A DNA stretch of 64,000 nt from JAIOSF01 sp963677755 (lineage in GTDB: Bacteria; Campylobacterota; Campylobacteria; Campylobacterales; Arcobacteraceae), in the NCBI GenBank assembly GCA_963677755.1, contig OY782506.1, positions 1,798,001-1,862,000 on the forward strand. Direction: 5' to 3'. The notes beneath the pieces are model-generated. The model saw nothing but the letters and a program-made list of their open reading frames with translations. It was not told the DNA's origin and ran no database searches. Below, one piece after another: positions 1 through 8,160 of the stretch; position 1 is the stretch's first letter; every line of letters begins with the position of its first letter. A program made the translations under genes and the position numbers.

Positions 1-110
1 ATATCGCCTGTTGAATAATGTGTAATATTTTCGTGTTTTTGAGCAATAAGTTCTGCATCTGTAGTCTTTCCACTTCCTGGAGCTCCAATGATTAAAAATA
101 ATCTCTTCAT
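1..110 (-). CDS. adk: Adenylate kinase, Campylobacter-type (partial, N-terminus only)
   Basis: The reverse complement from the ATG at 110 reads into the window edge and encodes 36 residues beginning MKRLFLIIGAPGSGKTT. This holds the Walker A loop GAPGSGKT and, further on, the AMP-site motif YSTGD. An AAGGA-like ribosome site lies just upstream of the ATG. Adenylate kinase interconverts ATP, AMP and ADP in the cytoplasm. The N-terminus resembles the short adenylate kinase of Campylobacter and relatives from memory of that family. It is transcribed away from a second, different adenylate kinase gene 115 bp off. The rest of the gene lies outside the window, so its LID type cannot be seen. Confidence 0.85.
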   Translation of the reverse strand, partial: MKRLFLIIGAPGSGKTTDAELIAQKHENITHYSTGD

Positions 111-159
111 ATACTTTTCCTTCTTTGGATTTATTGATGCAATTGTATCAAAAACTATT

Positions 160-215
160 TAAATCTTTATCTCTTATTAACTACTTTTTTTATACAATTA
201 CAAAAAAGAAAAGTA
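160..215 (+). promoter_or_regulatory. Probable promoter of the second adk
   Basis: TATACAAT at 191-198 is a good -10 element about 28 bp before the ATG at 226. No strong -35 is visible, which is common in Campylobacterota. The 111-225 gap must hold promoters for both divergent adk genes. A ribosome site (AAGTAAGGAA) sits just before the start. Confidence 0.45.
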
Positions 216-225
216 AGGAATAGAA

Positions 226-867
226 ATGAATTTAATGCTATTTGGTGCACCAGGTGCAGGAAAAGGTACACAAGCAAAGTTTTTAATAGAAAAATATGGT
301 ATCCCTCAAATCTCAACAGGTGATATTTTAAGAGCTGCTATTGCAGATAAAACAGATATGGGTATGGAAGCAAAAAAATTCATGGATGAGGGGAAACTTG
401 TTCCTGATTCAACTATCATTGGTATTATTAAAGATAGATTGGCAGAAGATGACTGTGCAAAAGGATTTATCCTTGATGGTTTTCCAAGAACATTACCTCA
501 AGCTGAGGCTTTAAATGAACTTATGAAAGAGATGAATATCTCTTTAGATAAAGTTATCTCGTTAAATGTTCCAGATGAACTTATCGTTGGAAGAATTACA
601 GGTAGAAGAGTATGTTCTAAATGTGGAGCATCTTTCCATGTAGAATTTAATCCATCTAAAAAAGAAGATGTATGTGATTACTGTGGTGGAGAACTTATGA
701 TTAGAAAAGATGACAATGCCGAAACTGTAAAAAGTAGATTAGGTGCATATCATGAGCAAACAGCACCGCTTATTGACTTTTATACAAAAATGGATGTGAT
801 GGTAACACTTGACGGAACAAAAGATGTTTCAGATGTTACAGCTGATATGATTGCGGCTTTACAATAG
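226..867 (+). CDS. adk: Adenylate kinase, long form with zinc-type LID
   Basis: This 213-residue protein has the nucleotide loop GAPGAGKGT (residues 8-16), the AMP-site STGD (30-33) and the DGFPRT motif (84-89). Its LID domain carries four cysteines, C130, C133, C150 and C153, in a C-x2-C-x16-C-x2-C pattern, the structural zinc site of long-form adenylate kinases common in Firmicutes and some other phyla. It catalyses ATP + AMP to 2 ADP. The divergent neighbour at 1-110 is a second adenylate kinase of a different subtype, so the genome appears to hold two. A ribosome site AAGGAA precedes the ATG, and a hairpin terminator follows at 901. Confidence 0.93.
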   Translation: MNLMLFGAPGAGKGTQAKFLIEKYGIPQISTGDILRAAIADKTDMGMEAKKFMDEGKLVPDSTIIGIIKDRLAEDDCAKGFILDGFPRTLPQAEALNELMKEMNISLDKVISLNVPDELIVGRITGRRVCSKCGASFHVEFNPSKKEDVCDYCGGELMIRKDDNAETVKSRLGAYHEQTAPLIDFYTKMDVMVTLDGTKDVSDVTADMIAALQ

Positions 868-900
868 TTATTTAAACTTTCTCTTAAAATAACAAACTAC

Positions 901-938
901 AAACCTCTCTTGATTGTATTATAAAGGGAGGTTTTAAC
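901..938 (+). terminator. Intrinsic terminator after adk
   Basis: An 11-bp stem pairs AAACCTCTCTT (901-911) with AAGGGAGGTTT (924-934), with one G-U pair and a 12-nt loop. A T-rich run follows. It lies 34 bp past the adk stop codon. Confidence 0.75.
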
Positions 939-960
939 TTTATTTATATATTATTTCTTC

Positions 961-2169
961 ATGAAAAAATTTATAAGCTACAAAGAATCATTACAAATAG
1001 TAAATGATATAAAATACGAAAATAGATCAATACAAAAACTTTTTATAAGTGATAGTTTAGGCTATATACTTGCTCAAAATATAATAGCACAAGAAAACTC
1101 GCCAGCATTTGAAACATCTGCTATGGATGGCTATGCTATCAAACATGAAGATTTAGAGTTAGGAAAACTTCAAATCATAGATAAAAACCCTGCAGGTACT
1201 ATGATAACCTCGCAGGTCTCAAATGCAACTTGTATCAAAACATTTACAGGTTCTCTTATGCCAAAAGGGAGCGACACTTTAATTCCTATAGAAAATGTAA
1301 CTGTTGATGGTGATACAATTATTATAAATGAAAATGTTCCTAAAAACTTCGCCGTAAGAGCTATAGGTGAAAACTACAAAAATGGTGAAATTCTTATCAA
1401 AAAAGGAACTAAAATAGACTTTGCACATATTGGTGTGATGGCTAGTTTAAATATAGTTCAAGTAGATGTTTATAGCAAACCAACCGTTGCCGTTGCAAGT
1501 ACAGGAAGTGAGATACTTGATCTTGGACAAACACAAACAAATGATGCACAAATAAGAAGCTCAAACCATATCACACTTGAAGCAATAGCGAGAAAACATG
1601 GTGCAGAGGTAAAACAACTTGGTGTTGTAAAAGATGACAAAGAGTCTATTACTAACCTATTAAAAAGAGCACTTGAAACTTCTGATATAGTTGTAACAAC
1701 TGGTGGGGTTAGTGTTGGGGATTATGATTTTGTAAAAGATGTGATTAAAGAGGAGCTTGGTGCAGAGGTACTTTTTCAAGGGGTAAATATCAAACCTGGT
1801 CAACATCTTTTAATGGCCCAAAAAGATGACAAATTCATCATAGGACTTCCAGGCTTTGCATACTCTAGTACTGTGACTTTTTTACTTTATGTATTGCCTC
1901 TTATTTATAAACTTAAAGGTTCAAATGAGAAACTCAATATAGTAGAAGCTATTTGTGATGAAAACTTTCCTAAGAAATCAAATAAAACTACTTTTACTTC
2001 TTGTAATGTGATATATAAAGATGGGGATTATCATATTGATTTTGATGGGAAGAAAAATGGAAGTAGCGCTATTTTGACTAATATGCTTGGGGATAGTGGA
2101 TTGTTATTTCAAGATGAGGATAGTGGTGCTATATCTAAAGGGGATAGAGTTAAGGTTATTTTACTTTAA
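961..2169 (+). CDS. moeA: Molybdopterin molybdotransferase MoeA
   Basis: The 402-residue protein has the family length and hallmarks: SAMDGYAI near residue 53, a TFTGS segment near 95, and TTGGVSVGDYD near 247, followed by a C-terminal barrel domain. MoeA inserts molybdate into adenylylated molybdopterin to finish the molybdenum cofactor used by nitrate, formate and similar oxidoreductases. No strong ribosome site is visible before the ATG at 961, but the N-terminus fits the family, so this start is kept. The gene stands alone after a terminator, and no other cofactor genes adjoin it. Confidence 0.93.
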   Translation: MKKFISYKESLQIVNDIKYENRSIQKLFISDSLGYILAQNIIAQENSPAFETSAMDGYAIKHEDLELGKLQIIDKNPAGTMITSQVSNATCIKTFTGSLMPKGSDTLIPIENVTVDGDTIIINENVPKNFAVRAIGENYKNGEILIKKGTKIDFAHIGVMASLNIVQVDVYSKPTVAVASTGSEILDLGQTQTNDAQIRSSNHITLEAIARKHGAEVKQLGVVKDDKESITNLLKRALETSDIVVTTGGVSVGDYDFVKDVIKEELGAEVLFQGVNIKPGQHLLMAQKDDKFIIGLPGFAYSSTVTFLLYVLPLIYKLKGSNEKLNIVEAICDENFPKKSNKTTFTSCNVIYKDGDYHIDFDGKKNGSSAILTNMLGDSGLLFQDEDSGAISKGDRVKVILL

Positions 2170-2215
2170 TATATTTCTCTATAACTCTGCATATTAACAA
2201 GAAAGGTCTTTAAGT

Positions 2216-2746
2216 TTGGAAAGTAATCATAATATTTTTAATACATTAAAAATGTACCAAAGTGAATTTAAACATAATGCATTTGTTGCATTCAATGCAA
2301 TTTTAAGAATTGAAAAAAATGAAAATTTATGGAATTTTTATACTAAATTACTAAATTTTAGTATTATTTTACTAACTTTATTGACATTTATTTCTACACA
2401 GGATATTATAATTCAAATAAATAACTTTACTTCAATATTTGCAGTTTCTGCCTTTATTTTATCAATTATACTAATTGTATTTGATAAAAACTTTGATACG
2501 TCATTACAAAATGACTTAGGTGTTAACTATTGGAAACTATATGAAGATACAATTAATTTAGAAAATAAGTTTTTAGATAATAAAATAACAATAGATTTAC
2601 TAAATAAAAGTGTTGATGATTTATCAATACAACATCAAATTTTAGTTAGTTGTTCACCAAGTCAAAATCCAATAGACCACAACAAAGCAACGGAACAAAT
2701 GAATAATAAAGATTATTGCTTTCAGACAATAACTAAAAACCACTGA
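2216..2746 (+). CDS. Orphan two-transmembrane protein, SLATT-like topology
   Basis: The gene most likely starts at a TTG (2216) with AGAAAGG about 11 nt upstream; no ATG in frame gives a better start. The 176-residue product has an amphipathic N-terminal stretch, two hydrophobic helices near residues 46-62 and 72-90 separated by a short loop, and a soluble C-terminal helical region. This is the layout of SLATT-domain proteins, which act as membrane effectors in some nucleotide-signalling defence systems. The match is by topology and general composition only; no diagnostic motif is visible and no cyclase or SMODS/SLOG partner adjoins it. It sits next to a toxin-antitoxin pair, suggesting an accessory patch. 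Confidence 0.45.
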   Translation: MESNHNIFNTLKMYQSEFKHNAFVAFNAILRIEKNENLWNFYTKLLNFSIILLTLLTFISTQDIIIQINNFTSIFAVSAFILSIILIVFDKNFDTSLQNDLGVNYWKLYEDTINLENKFLDNKITIDLLNKSVDDLSIQHQILVSCSPSQNPIDHNKATEQMNNKDYCFQTITKNH

Positions 2747-3002
2747 AAGGAATAATTTACTACTCGTTCCACCTCTCCTGAGACTGTGAAATAATTATTT
2801 CTATAAAAAAGGCAGTTAATTGATTTTAATACAAAATAATGTCACATTTTTTATAAGTTTTAAAATTTATATTTACTTATTACAGCAGAGATGAAAAAGT
2901 TAAATTATTATAATAAGTATCCAAGTTAGTCTAATATAAAATAAACACAAATTTACTGAAATTTTGATACAATAAAATACAAATATATAATGGGAGTTTA
3001 GT
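2747..3002. other. Non-coding AT-rich gap
   Basis: These 256 bp hold no open reading frame with a ribosome site. A palindromic ATGTCACAT lies at 2839-2847. The last 60 bp probably hold the promoter of the toxin-antitoxin pair, with AT-rich -10-like sequence near 2970-2990 and TGGGAG just before the antitoxin ATG. I see no stable long hairpin. Confidence 0.5.
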
Positions 3003-3260
3003 ATGCAAACTTTAACTTTAGAAGTTCAAGATAATTTTGTACCAAATTTATTAACTTATTTAGAACAATTTAAAAATGAAGTACACATTACAAAAGATAA
3101 AAACTTAGAGTACGACCCATATTTCTATGAAAGACAAAAAGAACTACAGCAAGTTATTGAAGAGTCTGAAAATGGTACAATGGAGATGTTATCACAAGAT
3201 CAATACGATAAAGAGATGGAAATATTTTTTAAAGATTTAAAAGCAAATGGAAATATTTAG
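3003..3260 (+). CDS. Probable type II antitoxin
   Basis: This 85-residue acidic protein starts with a short beta-strand-like stretch (MQTLTLEVQDNF), then helical, Glu-rich sequence. It is followed by a basic ParE/RelE-like protein whose ATG overlaps its last codons (14 bp), the usual arrangement for an antitoxin-toxin pair. A GGGAG ribosome site lies just upstream of the ATG. In such pairs the antitoxin binds the toxin and represses the shared promoter. I cannot assign an exact DNA-binding fold. The call rests on size, charge, order and overlap. Confidence 0.7.
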   Translation: MQTLTLEVQDNFVPNLLTYLEQFKNEVHITKDKNLEYDPYFYERQKELQQVIEESENGTMEMLSQDQYDKEMEIFFKDLKANGNI

Positions 3261-3522
3261 AACACGGTTATACAAAACTCAATTATCAAATATTTTAAAA
3301 CATATAGCAAAAGATAAAATTACTGCTAGTGAGAACTTTCACAGTGAGCTAAATGAACAAATAGAAAACTTAATCCACTCTCCACTTAAATATAGAGAGT
3401 CATTTTATTCTAACGATGAAGATGTAAGGGATATGACTTTCAAAAAATATACTATTCAATATAAAATTTATAAAACAAAAATTAGCATATTAAAAATATT
3501 TAATAGAAATAAACCTCAATAA
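3247..3522 (+). CDS. RelE/ParE-superfamily toxin
   Basis: The 91-residue basic protein has the family pattern: N-terminal LYKTQLSNILKHIAKDK helices, a central LIHSPLKYRES turn, and C-terminal strands VRDMTFKKYTIQYKIYK then ISILKIFNRN. The RDMTFKKYTIQYKI segment corresponds to the R-x-L-x-x-x-Y-x-I-x-Y core of ParE/RelE toxins. Members either cleave mRNA on the ribosome (RelE) or poison gyrase (ParE). The start overlaps the upstream antitoxin gene, so the two are translationally coupled. The gene ends in a hairpin shared with the convergent ligase gene. Confidence 0.8.
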   Translation: MEIFRTRLYKTQLSNILKHIAKDKITASENFHSELNEQIENLIHSPLKYRESFYSNDEDVRDMTFKKYTIQYKIYKTKISILKIFNRNKPQ

Positions 3523-3525
3523 AGT

Positions 3526-3571
3526 AAAGAGGTAAGAGATATTAAGAATTTCCTCTTAATATCTCCTCTTT
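3526..3571. terminator. Bidirectional hairpin between toxin and ligase genes
   Basis: A perfect 12-bp stem pairs GAGATATTAAGA (3536-3547) with TCTTAATATCTC (3554-3565) around a 6-nt loop. An outer AAAGAG/CTCTTT pair (3526-3531 and 3566-3571) extends it across a bulge. The right arm also encodes the last residues of the ligase gene. It can serve both convergent transcripts. Confidence 0.65.
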
Positions 3572-5119
3572 TAAAGCACCCTTATCTATCTTAGACTTAT
3601 CCTTAGAATCCATAGGCATATTCGCTTTAAAAACAATAGTTGTTGGTATCATATACGATGGAAGATGTTTTTTTAGTTCAAATATTATCTCATTTTTCGC
3701 TAACTCTTTTGTTCCGCTATAAACTAAAACTACCTCCTCTTCTATCTTCTCATTTTCTATCCCAAAAACTGCACACTCTTTTACTTCATCTATATTTTCA
3801 TATACAACAGTTTCAATTTCAAGTGGGCTGATTCTATACCCACTTGTTTTTATCATATCATCGTGTCTACATACAAAATAGATATAACCCTCTTCATCTT
3901 TATAAACATAATCTCCAGTTGCAACTACAACCTCATCTGTTAAGCCTTGTTGTAAATCTATAACATTTTCTAGAATTTTGATAGATTTAAAACTCTTATC
4001 TGTATCTTCTTGTGAATTCCAAAATCCTCTATATATTCCAGCACCTCTGTGTATAAGCTCCCCTACTTCTCTTGGAGCACACTCGTATCCTTTTTCATTG
4101 ATAACATAAAGGTCAACATCTGGTATCGCTTTTCCTATAGAGTTGGGTCGTATTTTTATCTGACTTGGGTCTAAATATGCAGAACGAAAGGCTTCTGTAT
4201 GTCCACTCATAGAGTAGAACTTTGCTGATTGAAAATACTCTTCTATTTTTTCTATCATAGTATTAGTTACATTTGCACCTGAAGAGGTTATAACTCTCAC
4301 ATGTTCTAGTTGTGATGGGCTTGGAAGTCTATGGCTATCTTCATCAAACATTTGTGAAAAATGTACAGGCATAGCAGCTAATACAGTAATTTTATCTTTT
4401 AAAATATGGGCAAAAAAATCACTTGGTGTAAAAAATGTATAGATAGCAAATGTAGCTCTTGCATAAAATGATGTAAATATTTGATTTAAACCATAATCAA
4501 AACTAAATGACAACAATCCACTAAATACATCATCCTCTTTTATCTCTAAATAATTATAAACAACTCTTGCACTATCTATAAGATTTTTATGAGAGATAAC
4601 CACACCTTTTGGAAAACCACTTGAAGCAAAAGAGTAAGTGATAACTGCATTGTCATGCCCTTTTATACTACACTCATAACTACTACTATAACATTTATAA
4701 ATCTCTTTAAAAGATACTATATCCTCATCACAACTCTCCACTGTGATGATTTTTCCACTATATGATGTCTCTTTAAGAGTTTTGAGTTTTTGTTCATCAG
4801 TTATCATACACTCTATTTCACAATCTTTGATAATATACTCAACTTGTTCTGCTTTTAGTAGTTTTGTGATAGGTACAAGTACATAATCAGTTGATAAAAC
4901 AGCCAAAATTGAGATAACTTTTTGGTTGTTTTTATTTGAATAGACACCTATTCTAGCACCTTTTTCAAGCTCCAAAGTTGTGATATAGTGGGCTAGTTTA
5001 TTTACTTGTTCATACACTTCACTATAGGTGAATTTTCCCACTTTATCAATAATTGCTGTTTTATTAGGTGTTTTCTCATTTGCTATCTCTACAAGATTTC
5101 TTATACTATTTATAGACAT
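3542..5119 (-). CDS. AMP-dependent acyl/aminoacyl-adenylating enzyme
   Basis: The 525-residue protein is a member of the ANL superfamily, which activates a carboxylate with ATP and often passes it to CoA or a carrier protein. Visible motifs are the phosphate loop (residues 162-173, reading SSGFPKG instead of the usual STGxPKG), the GDYVYKDEEGYIYFVCR hinge region with D and R, the following KTSGYRIS, and the C-terminal catalytic lysine region KDKSKIDKG. The N-terminal LLKAEQVEYIIKDC segment recalls the ligases tied to exosortase/exopolysaccharide clusters. It is the last gene of the glutamate mutase operon, 9 bp after glmL, so its substrate may be 3-methylaspartate or a derivative (inference). 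No carrier protein is nearby. Confidence 0.85.
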   Translation of the reverse strand: MSINSIRNLVEIANEKTPNKTAIIDKVGKFTYSEVYEQVNKLAHYITTLELEKGARIGVYSNKNNQKVISILAVLSTDYVLVPITKLLKAEQVEYIIKDCEIECMITDEQKLKTLKETSYSGKIITVESCDEDIVSFKEIYKCYSSSYECSIKGHDNAVITYSFASSGFPKGVVISHKNLIDSARVVYNYLEIKEDDVFSGLLSFSFDYGLNQIFTSFYARATFAIYTFFTPSDFFAHILKDKITVLAAMPVHFSQMFDEDSHRLPSPSQLEHVRVITSSGANVTNTMIEKIEEYFQSAKFYSMSGHTEAFRSAYLDPSQIKIRPNSIGKAIPDVDLYVINEKGYECAPREVGELIHRGAGIYRGFWNSQEDTDKSFKSIKILENVIDLQQGLTDEVVVATGDYVYKDEEGYIYFVCRHDDMIKTSGYRISPLEIETVVYENIDEVKECAVFGIENEKIEEEVVLVYSGTKELAKNEIIFELKKHLPSYMIPTTIVFKANMPMDSKDKSKIDKGALKEEILRGNS

Positions 5120-5128
5120 TTTTACCCC

Positions 5129-6304
5129 TTATTTACTCATACCAAGTGTCCAGATTTCATAATCTTTGTCCACTACAAGTGTTGGTGTTGTATCAAAATT
5201 TAAAAGCTTTTTATAAAAAAATGAGATAATATCTTCCATCTCATTATCATCTAAAACCTTTGTAATTCCACCTGTTAATACTATAGAATTAAGTGTATCA
5301 AGTTTTATATTTAAGTATGATTTATGATGGTGTGATATTTTGTATAAAACTAAGAAAATAGAGAGTTGCATAAGTAGTTTTGTTGCTTTTTCATCTTTAC
5401 TATCTAACATATTTTCTGTAGTATTTAAGTGTGCTAGTAACTCATATACAAACTCATTATTTTTTGCAGTATGTACTAAACTCTCTCTTGATTTATACAC
5501 CCCAAGTTTTTTAAATACAAGTCTATCATACTCATTTGTAGTGATAATATTGTCATCTACTAAATCTTTACTATAGTGAATATCCGTAGTTGCCCCACCA
5601 ATATCTATAACAATAAACGGATCAGCCACATCAAGTTTTGTATGGATAAGTGGCAATGATTGATTTACTATATAGGGAGTTGAGAATATTTGATTTGAGG
5701 TAAGTTCATACAATCTTTTAATATCTTCTTTCCCCATAATATCAGCTTGGTAAAGGTTAGTTAAATAATCTTTTAAATCATCCTCTACCATTTTGAGTTT
5801 ATTGTCTATGATATTTGGTAGCACTATTAGATTAGGGATATTTTTTTCCAAAAACTCCACTTGTGTAGTACTTCCCACATAAACTATATTTGAGTAGTTT
5901 AATTTTTCAAGATAGTTTATAAGTGTCTCATCATAAACTTTTTCTACACTATCAATCCCACCTACAACAATAACTACATCAAGATTTTCAGATGGTACTG
6001 CATAACTTTGGATTTGAGAATACACAACAGTTTCAATGATATTGATACCCGAGTTATACGCTATATTTGAAGCATATTTTAAACTAAAAGACTCAGTCAG
6101 TCCTATAATAAGTGTACTTAACCCACCATTTGCAGAACTACATATCTGTATCTCATCTTTTTGATGTTTTTTTATATCATCACCACATTTAAAAAGTAAA
6201 TCATCATAAATATCTTTATCAAAATTTCTAAAATGGTGAGAGATATCTCCCTCATTGCATACTTTAAAATAAGTACTTCCTACATCTATTAACATTTTGC
6301 TCAT
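5129..6304 (-). CDS. glmL: Methylaspartate mutase accessory protein (MutL/GlmL)
   Basis: The 391-residue protein has the ASKHA (actin/Hsp70-like) nucleotide-binding pattern: an N-terminal DVGSTYFK, the family signature CSSANGGL near residue 55, a central VVGGIDS, DIGGATTD near residue 225, and a C-terminal LTGGITKV. GlmL/MutL proteins are thought to reload or reactivate the B12 enzyme glutamate mutase using ATP. It is somewhat shorter than clostridial MutL (about 460 residues), mainly by loss of loop regions. Its start overlaps the end of glmE by 4 bp, so the two are translationally coupled. Confidence 0.88.
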   Translation of the reverse strand: MSKMLIDVGSTYFKVCNEGDISHHFRNFDKDIYDDLLFKCGDDIKKHQKDEIQICSSANGGLSTLIIGLTESFSLKYASNIAYNSGINIIETVVYSQIQSYAVPSENLDVVIVVGGIDSVEKVYDETLINYLEKLNYSNIVYVGSTTQVEFLEKNIPNLIVLPNIIDNKLKMVEDDLKDYLTNLYQADIMGKEDIKRLYELTSNQIFSTPYIVNQSLPLIHTKLDVADPFIVIDIGGATTDIHYSKDLVDDNIITTNEYDRLVFKKLGVYKSRESLVHTAKNNEFVYELLAHLNTTENMLDSKDEKATKLLMQLSIFLVLYKISHHHKSYLNIKLDTLNSIVLTGGITKVLDDNEMEDIISFFYKKLLNFDTTPTLVVDKDYEIWTLGMSK

Positions 6305-7665
6305 AACATAACTCCAATATCATGAATGATTTGATTTACTACAGAGTTTGGATTTTCTCCTAGATCTATTTTTGATTGTTCATATTTGAAACTTTTATCA
6401 CTTAAAGGGAGTTTCCCTTTTTTGTAAATACGGATATTGCTATCTTTGTCTCTTACTGTGATAAGTTCATTGTTGTTTATAATATGTGGTGAAAAAGGTA
6501 CATCTATGATACCATTTTTAATAGAGTTAAATACTTTTCTCCAAAGTGTATCTGCACTATCGTTGAAAATTGCTTCAAATATCTCATCCACCTCTCTACT
6601 TAAATTCTCTTCCTCTTCCTCATCACGAAAATCAGGCATACCTCTTAAAGCATTTAGTGTATATTGCACATTTGAAACAGCTTGGGCATTATCTTCTTTT
6701 GTAGGAATTCCAAAAGCTTCTGCTCTTGTTTTTGTGATAATCTTATCAGCTTTTACCATACCAGCTATCATAGCACCCATATCTATAAGGCTATCAGATT
6801 TAAACTTATCTCTTGGAAAAGCTCCCATCCATTGGTGATATACTAGATTTATAGTTGCATCAGTTACACCTATCTTTTGGGCATATTTATTTGCAGCTTT
6901 TCTTAATACTTTTGATGTGACTAAATCTTGATTTAAACTTCCTGTTTGAGCAAAACTTACTGAGAAAGATTTTACACCCTCCTCCAAAGCCAACAACATC
7001 TCACAGATTTGTATAACGATAGTGATACAAGGAGGTACAAGTGTAGCAGTCAAGGGTCCAAACGATTCTCTGTTGATTGGTTCATTGAGTGTTGAGTATT
7101 TTGCACACACTCTTTCTACATGTTTCCAATATAAAAATGCTTTATCTTGTGGAAAGTTTTTTGAATATGGAAGAATATAAGTAATAGGTCCACCCTCTAT
7201 CTCAAAAACTCCACTTGCTATTGCCATCTCAACTAACAATCTAGCATCTGGTGTACCATGTCTTAAACTCACAGGTGTATTAAAGTGTGTCACCATCTTT
7301 CGTGTAGTTCTATAGCCATGGTTTATAAGTGGATAACCATTTAACAAGTCAGTTTCAGTCTCTTCTGAAAGACGAAGCATTTTTGCTGCACTTCCATAGT
7401 CATTGAGTCTTGTATGGGAATCAATAGTCATAGGCAAGATATCAACTACAGGTGCAAACTGTTCATACAAAGAATACATCTTATCATAGGTAGGAAATCC
7501 ACCTCTTGGTTGTACTAGTGTTTTATCTTTGTGTGTTTTAAACTTATGTGATATAAAAAGCTCTTTGTTTGCATTTGTTACAAACTCCTCAACCTCTGCA
7601 AAATCAAAATTATCAACATATTGATTTGATACAATTATCTCTCTATCTCTTTGTAATAAACTCAT
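6301..7665 (-). CDS. glmE: Glutamate mutase epsilon (catalytic) subunit
   Basis: This 454-residue TIM-barrel subunit binds the glutamate substrate in adenosylcobalamin-dependent glutamate mutase (L-glutamate to (2S,3S)-3-methylaspartate). The substrate-binding arginines appear conserved: R54 (QPRGGFP), R86 (TIDSHTR) and R134 (RHGTPDAR). So do E157 in EGG and the tyrosines Y163 and Y167 (ITYILPY), matching the arginine claw and acidic/tyrosine residues described for the Clostridium cochlearium enzyme. The length is slightly below the usual 480. It overlaps glmS upstream and glmL downstream by 4 bp each, so the complex is expressed as a unit. Confidence 0.92.
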   Translation of the reverse strand: MSLLQRDREIIVSNQYVDNFDFAEVEEFVTNANKELFISHKFKTHKDKTLVQPRGGFPTYDKMYSLYEQFAPVVDILPMTIDSHTRLNDYGSAAKMLRLSEETETDLLNGYPLINHGYRTTRKMVTHFNTPVSLRHGTPDARLLVEMAIASGVFEIEGGPITYILPYSKNFPQDKAFLYWKHVERVCAKYSTLNEPINRESFGPLTATLVPPCITIVIQICEMLLALEEGVKSFSVSFAQTGSLNQDLVTSKVLRKAANKYAQKIGVTDATINLVYHQWMGAFPRDKFKSDSLIDMGAMIAGMVKADKIITKTRAEAFGIPTKEDNAQAVSNVQYTLNALRGMPDFRDEEEEENLSREVDEIFEAIFNDSADTLWRKVFNSIKNGIIDVPFSPHIINNNELITVRDKDSNIRIYKKGKLPLSDKSFKYEQSKIDLGENPNSVVNQIIHDIGVML

Positions 7666-8069
7666 AATAGATACCCTTGCATATGGTTATCTAGGATATT
7701 TAATCCCTCCATCAAATCAATTTGGTGAAATACCAAATCAAACCCATACTCTTTGAATTTTGGAACTATTAGGCTCTCATCACCCTCTCCAACACTTAAG
7801 TTTCCACCTATTACAAATACAACATCTTTGAGGTCGTATTTATCTTTAAGTATCATTAAATCTCTACACCAACCCTCAGCTTCACCATTGAGTGAAGAGA
7901 TAAGCAATACTTTTGCATCTGTTTCTATAACTGCATCAATAAACTCTTCTAAGTAGGTATTAACCCCAAGATTAAATACCTCATATCCCCTACTTTGTAG
8001 TGATATATCTATAAGTCTATTAGCAACAACATGAATATCATTTCCAACTACACCTGTTACAACTTTCAC
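7662..8069 (-). CDS. glmS: Glutamate mutase sigma (B12-binding) subunit
   Basis: The small cobalamin-binding partner of GlmE has the family N-terminus VVTGVVGNDIHVVAN, the ISSL segment and the FVIGGN loop. I place the start at the GTG at 8069, because TAGGAAG lies 5-6 nt before it and the resulting 135-residue protein matches the family length of about 137; a longer frame to 8105 adds 12 residues with no ribosome site. The base-off B12 motif is D11-x-H13-x-x-A16, with alanine replacing the usual glycine. The cobalt-ligating histidine and its aspartate partner are retained. First gene of the operon; no cobalamin riboswitch precedes it. Confidence 0.9.
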   Translation of the reverse strand: MKVVTGVVGNDIHVVANRLIDISLQSRGYEVFNLGVNTYLEEFIDAVIETDAKVLLISSLNGEAEGWCRDLMILKDKYDLKDVVFVIGGNLSVGEGDESLIVPKFKEYGFDLVFHQIDLMEGLNILDNHMQGYLL

Positions 8070-8160
8070 GATTCTTCCTAGTAAAAAATTCAATAAGTAT
8101 ATCAAAATAGTGATTAATACACTTAATAAATTATTATAATGTTATATTCTTATCTACTAT

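Noticed and set aside
2747..3002. A retron-like or other structured RNA next to the SLATT-like gene
   Set aside because: No reverse transcriptase is nearby, and I could find no long inverted repeat or conserved RNA motif.
8070..8160. Cobalamin riboswitch ahead of glmS
   Set aside because: Only 91 bp separate the start from the previous gene, and no B12-box-like sequence is visible.
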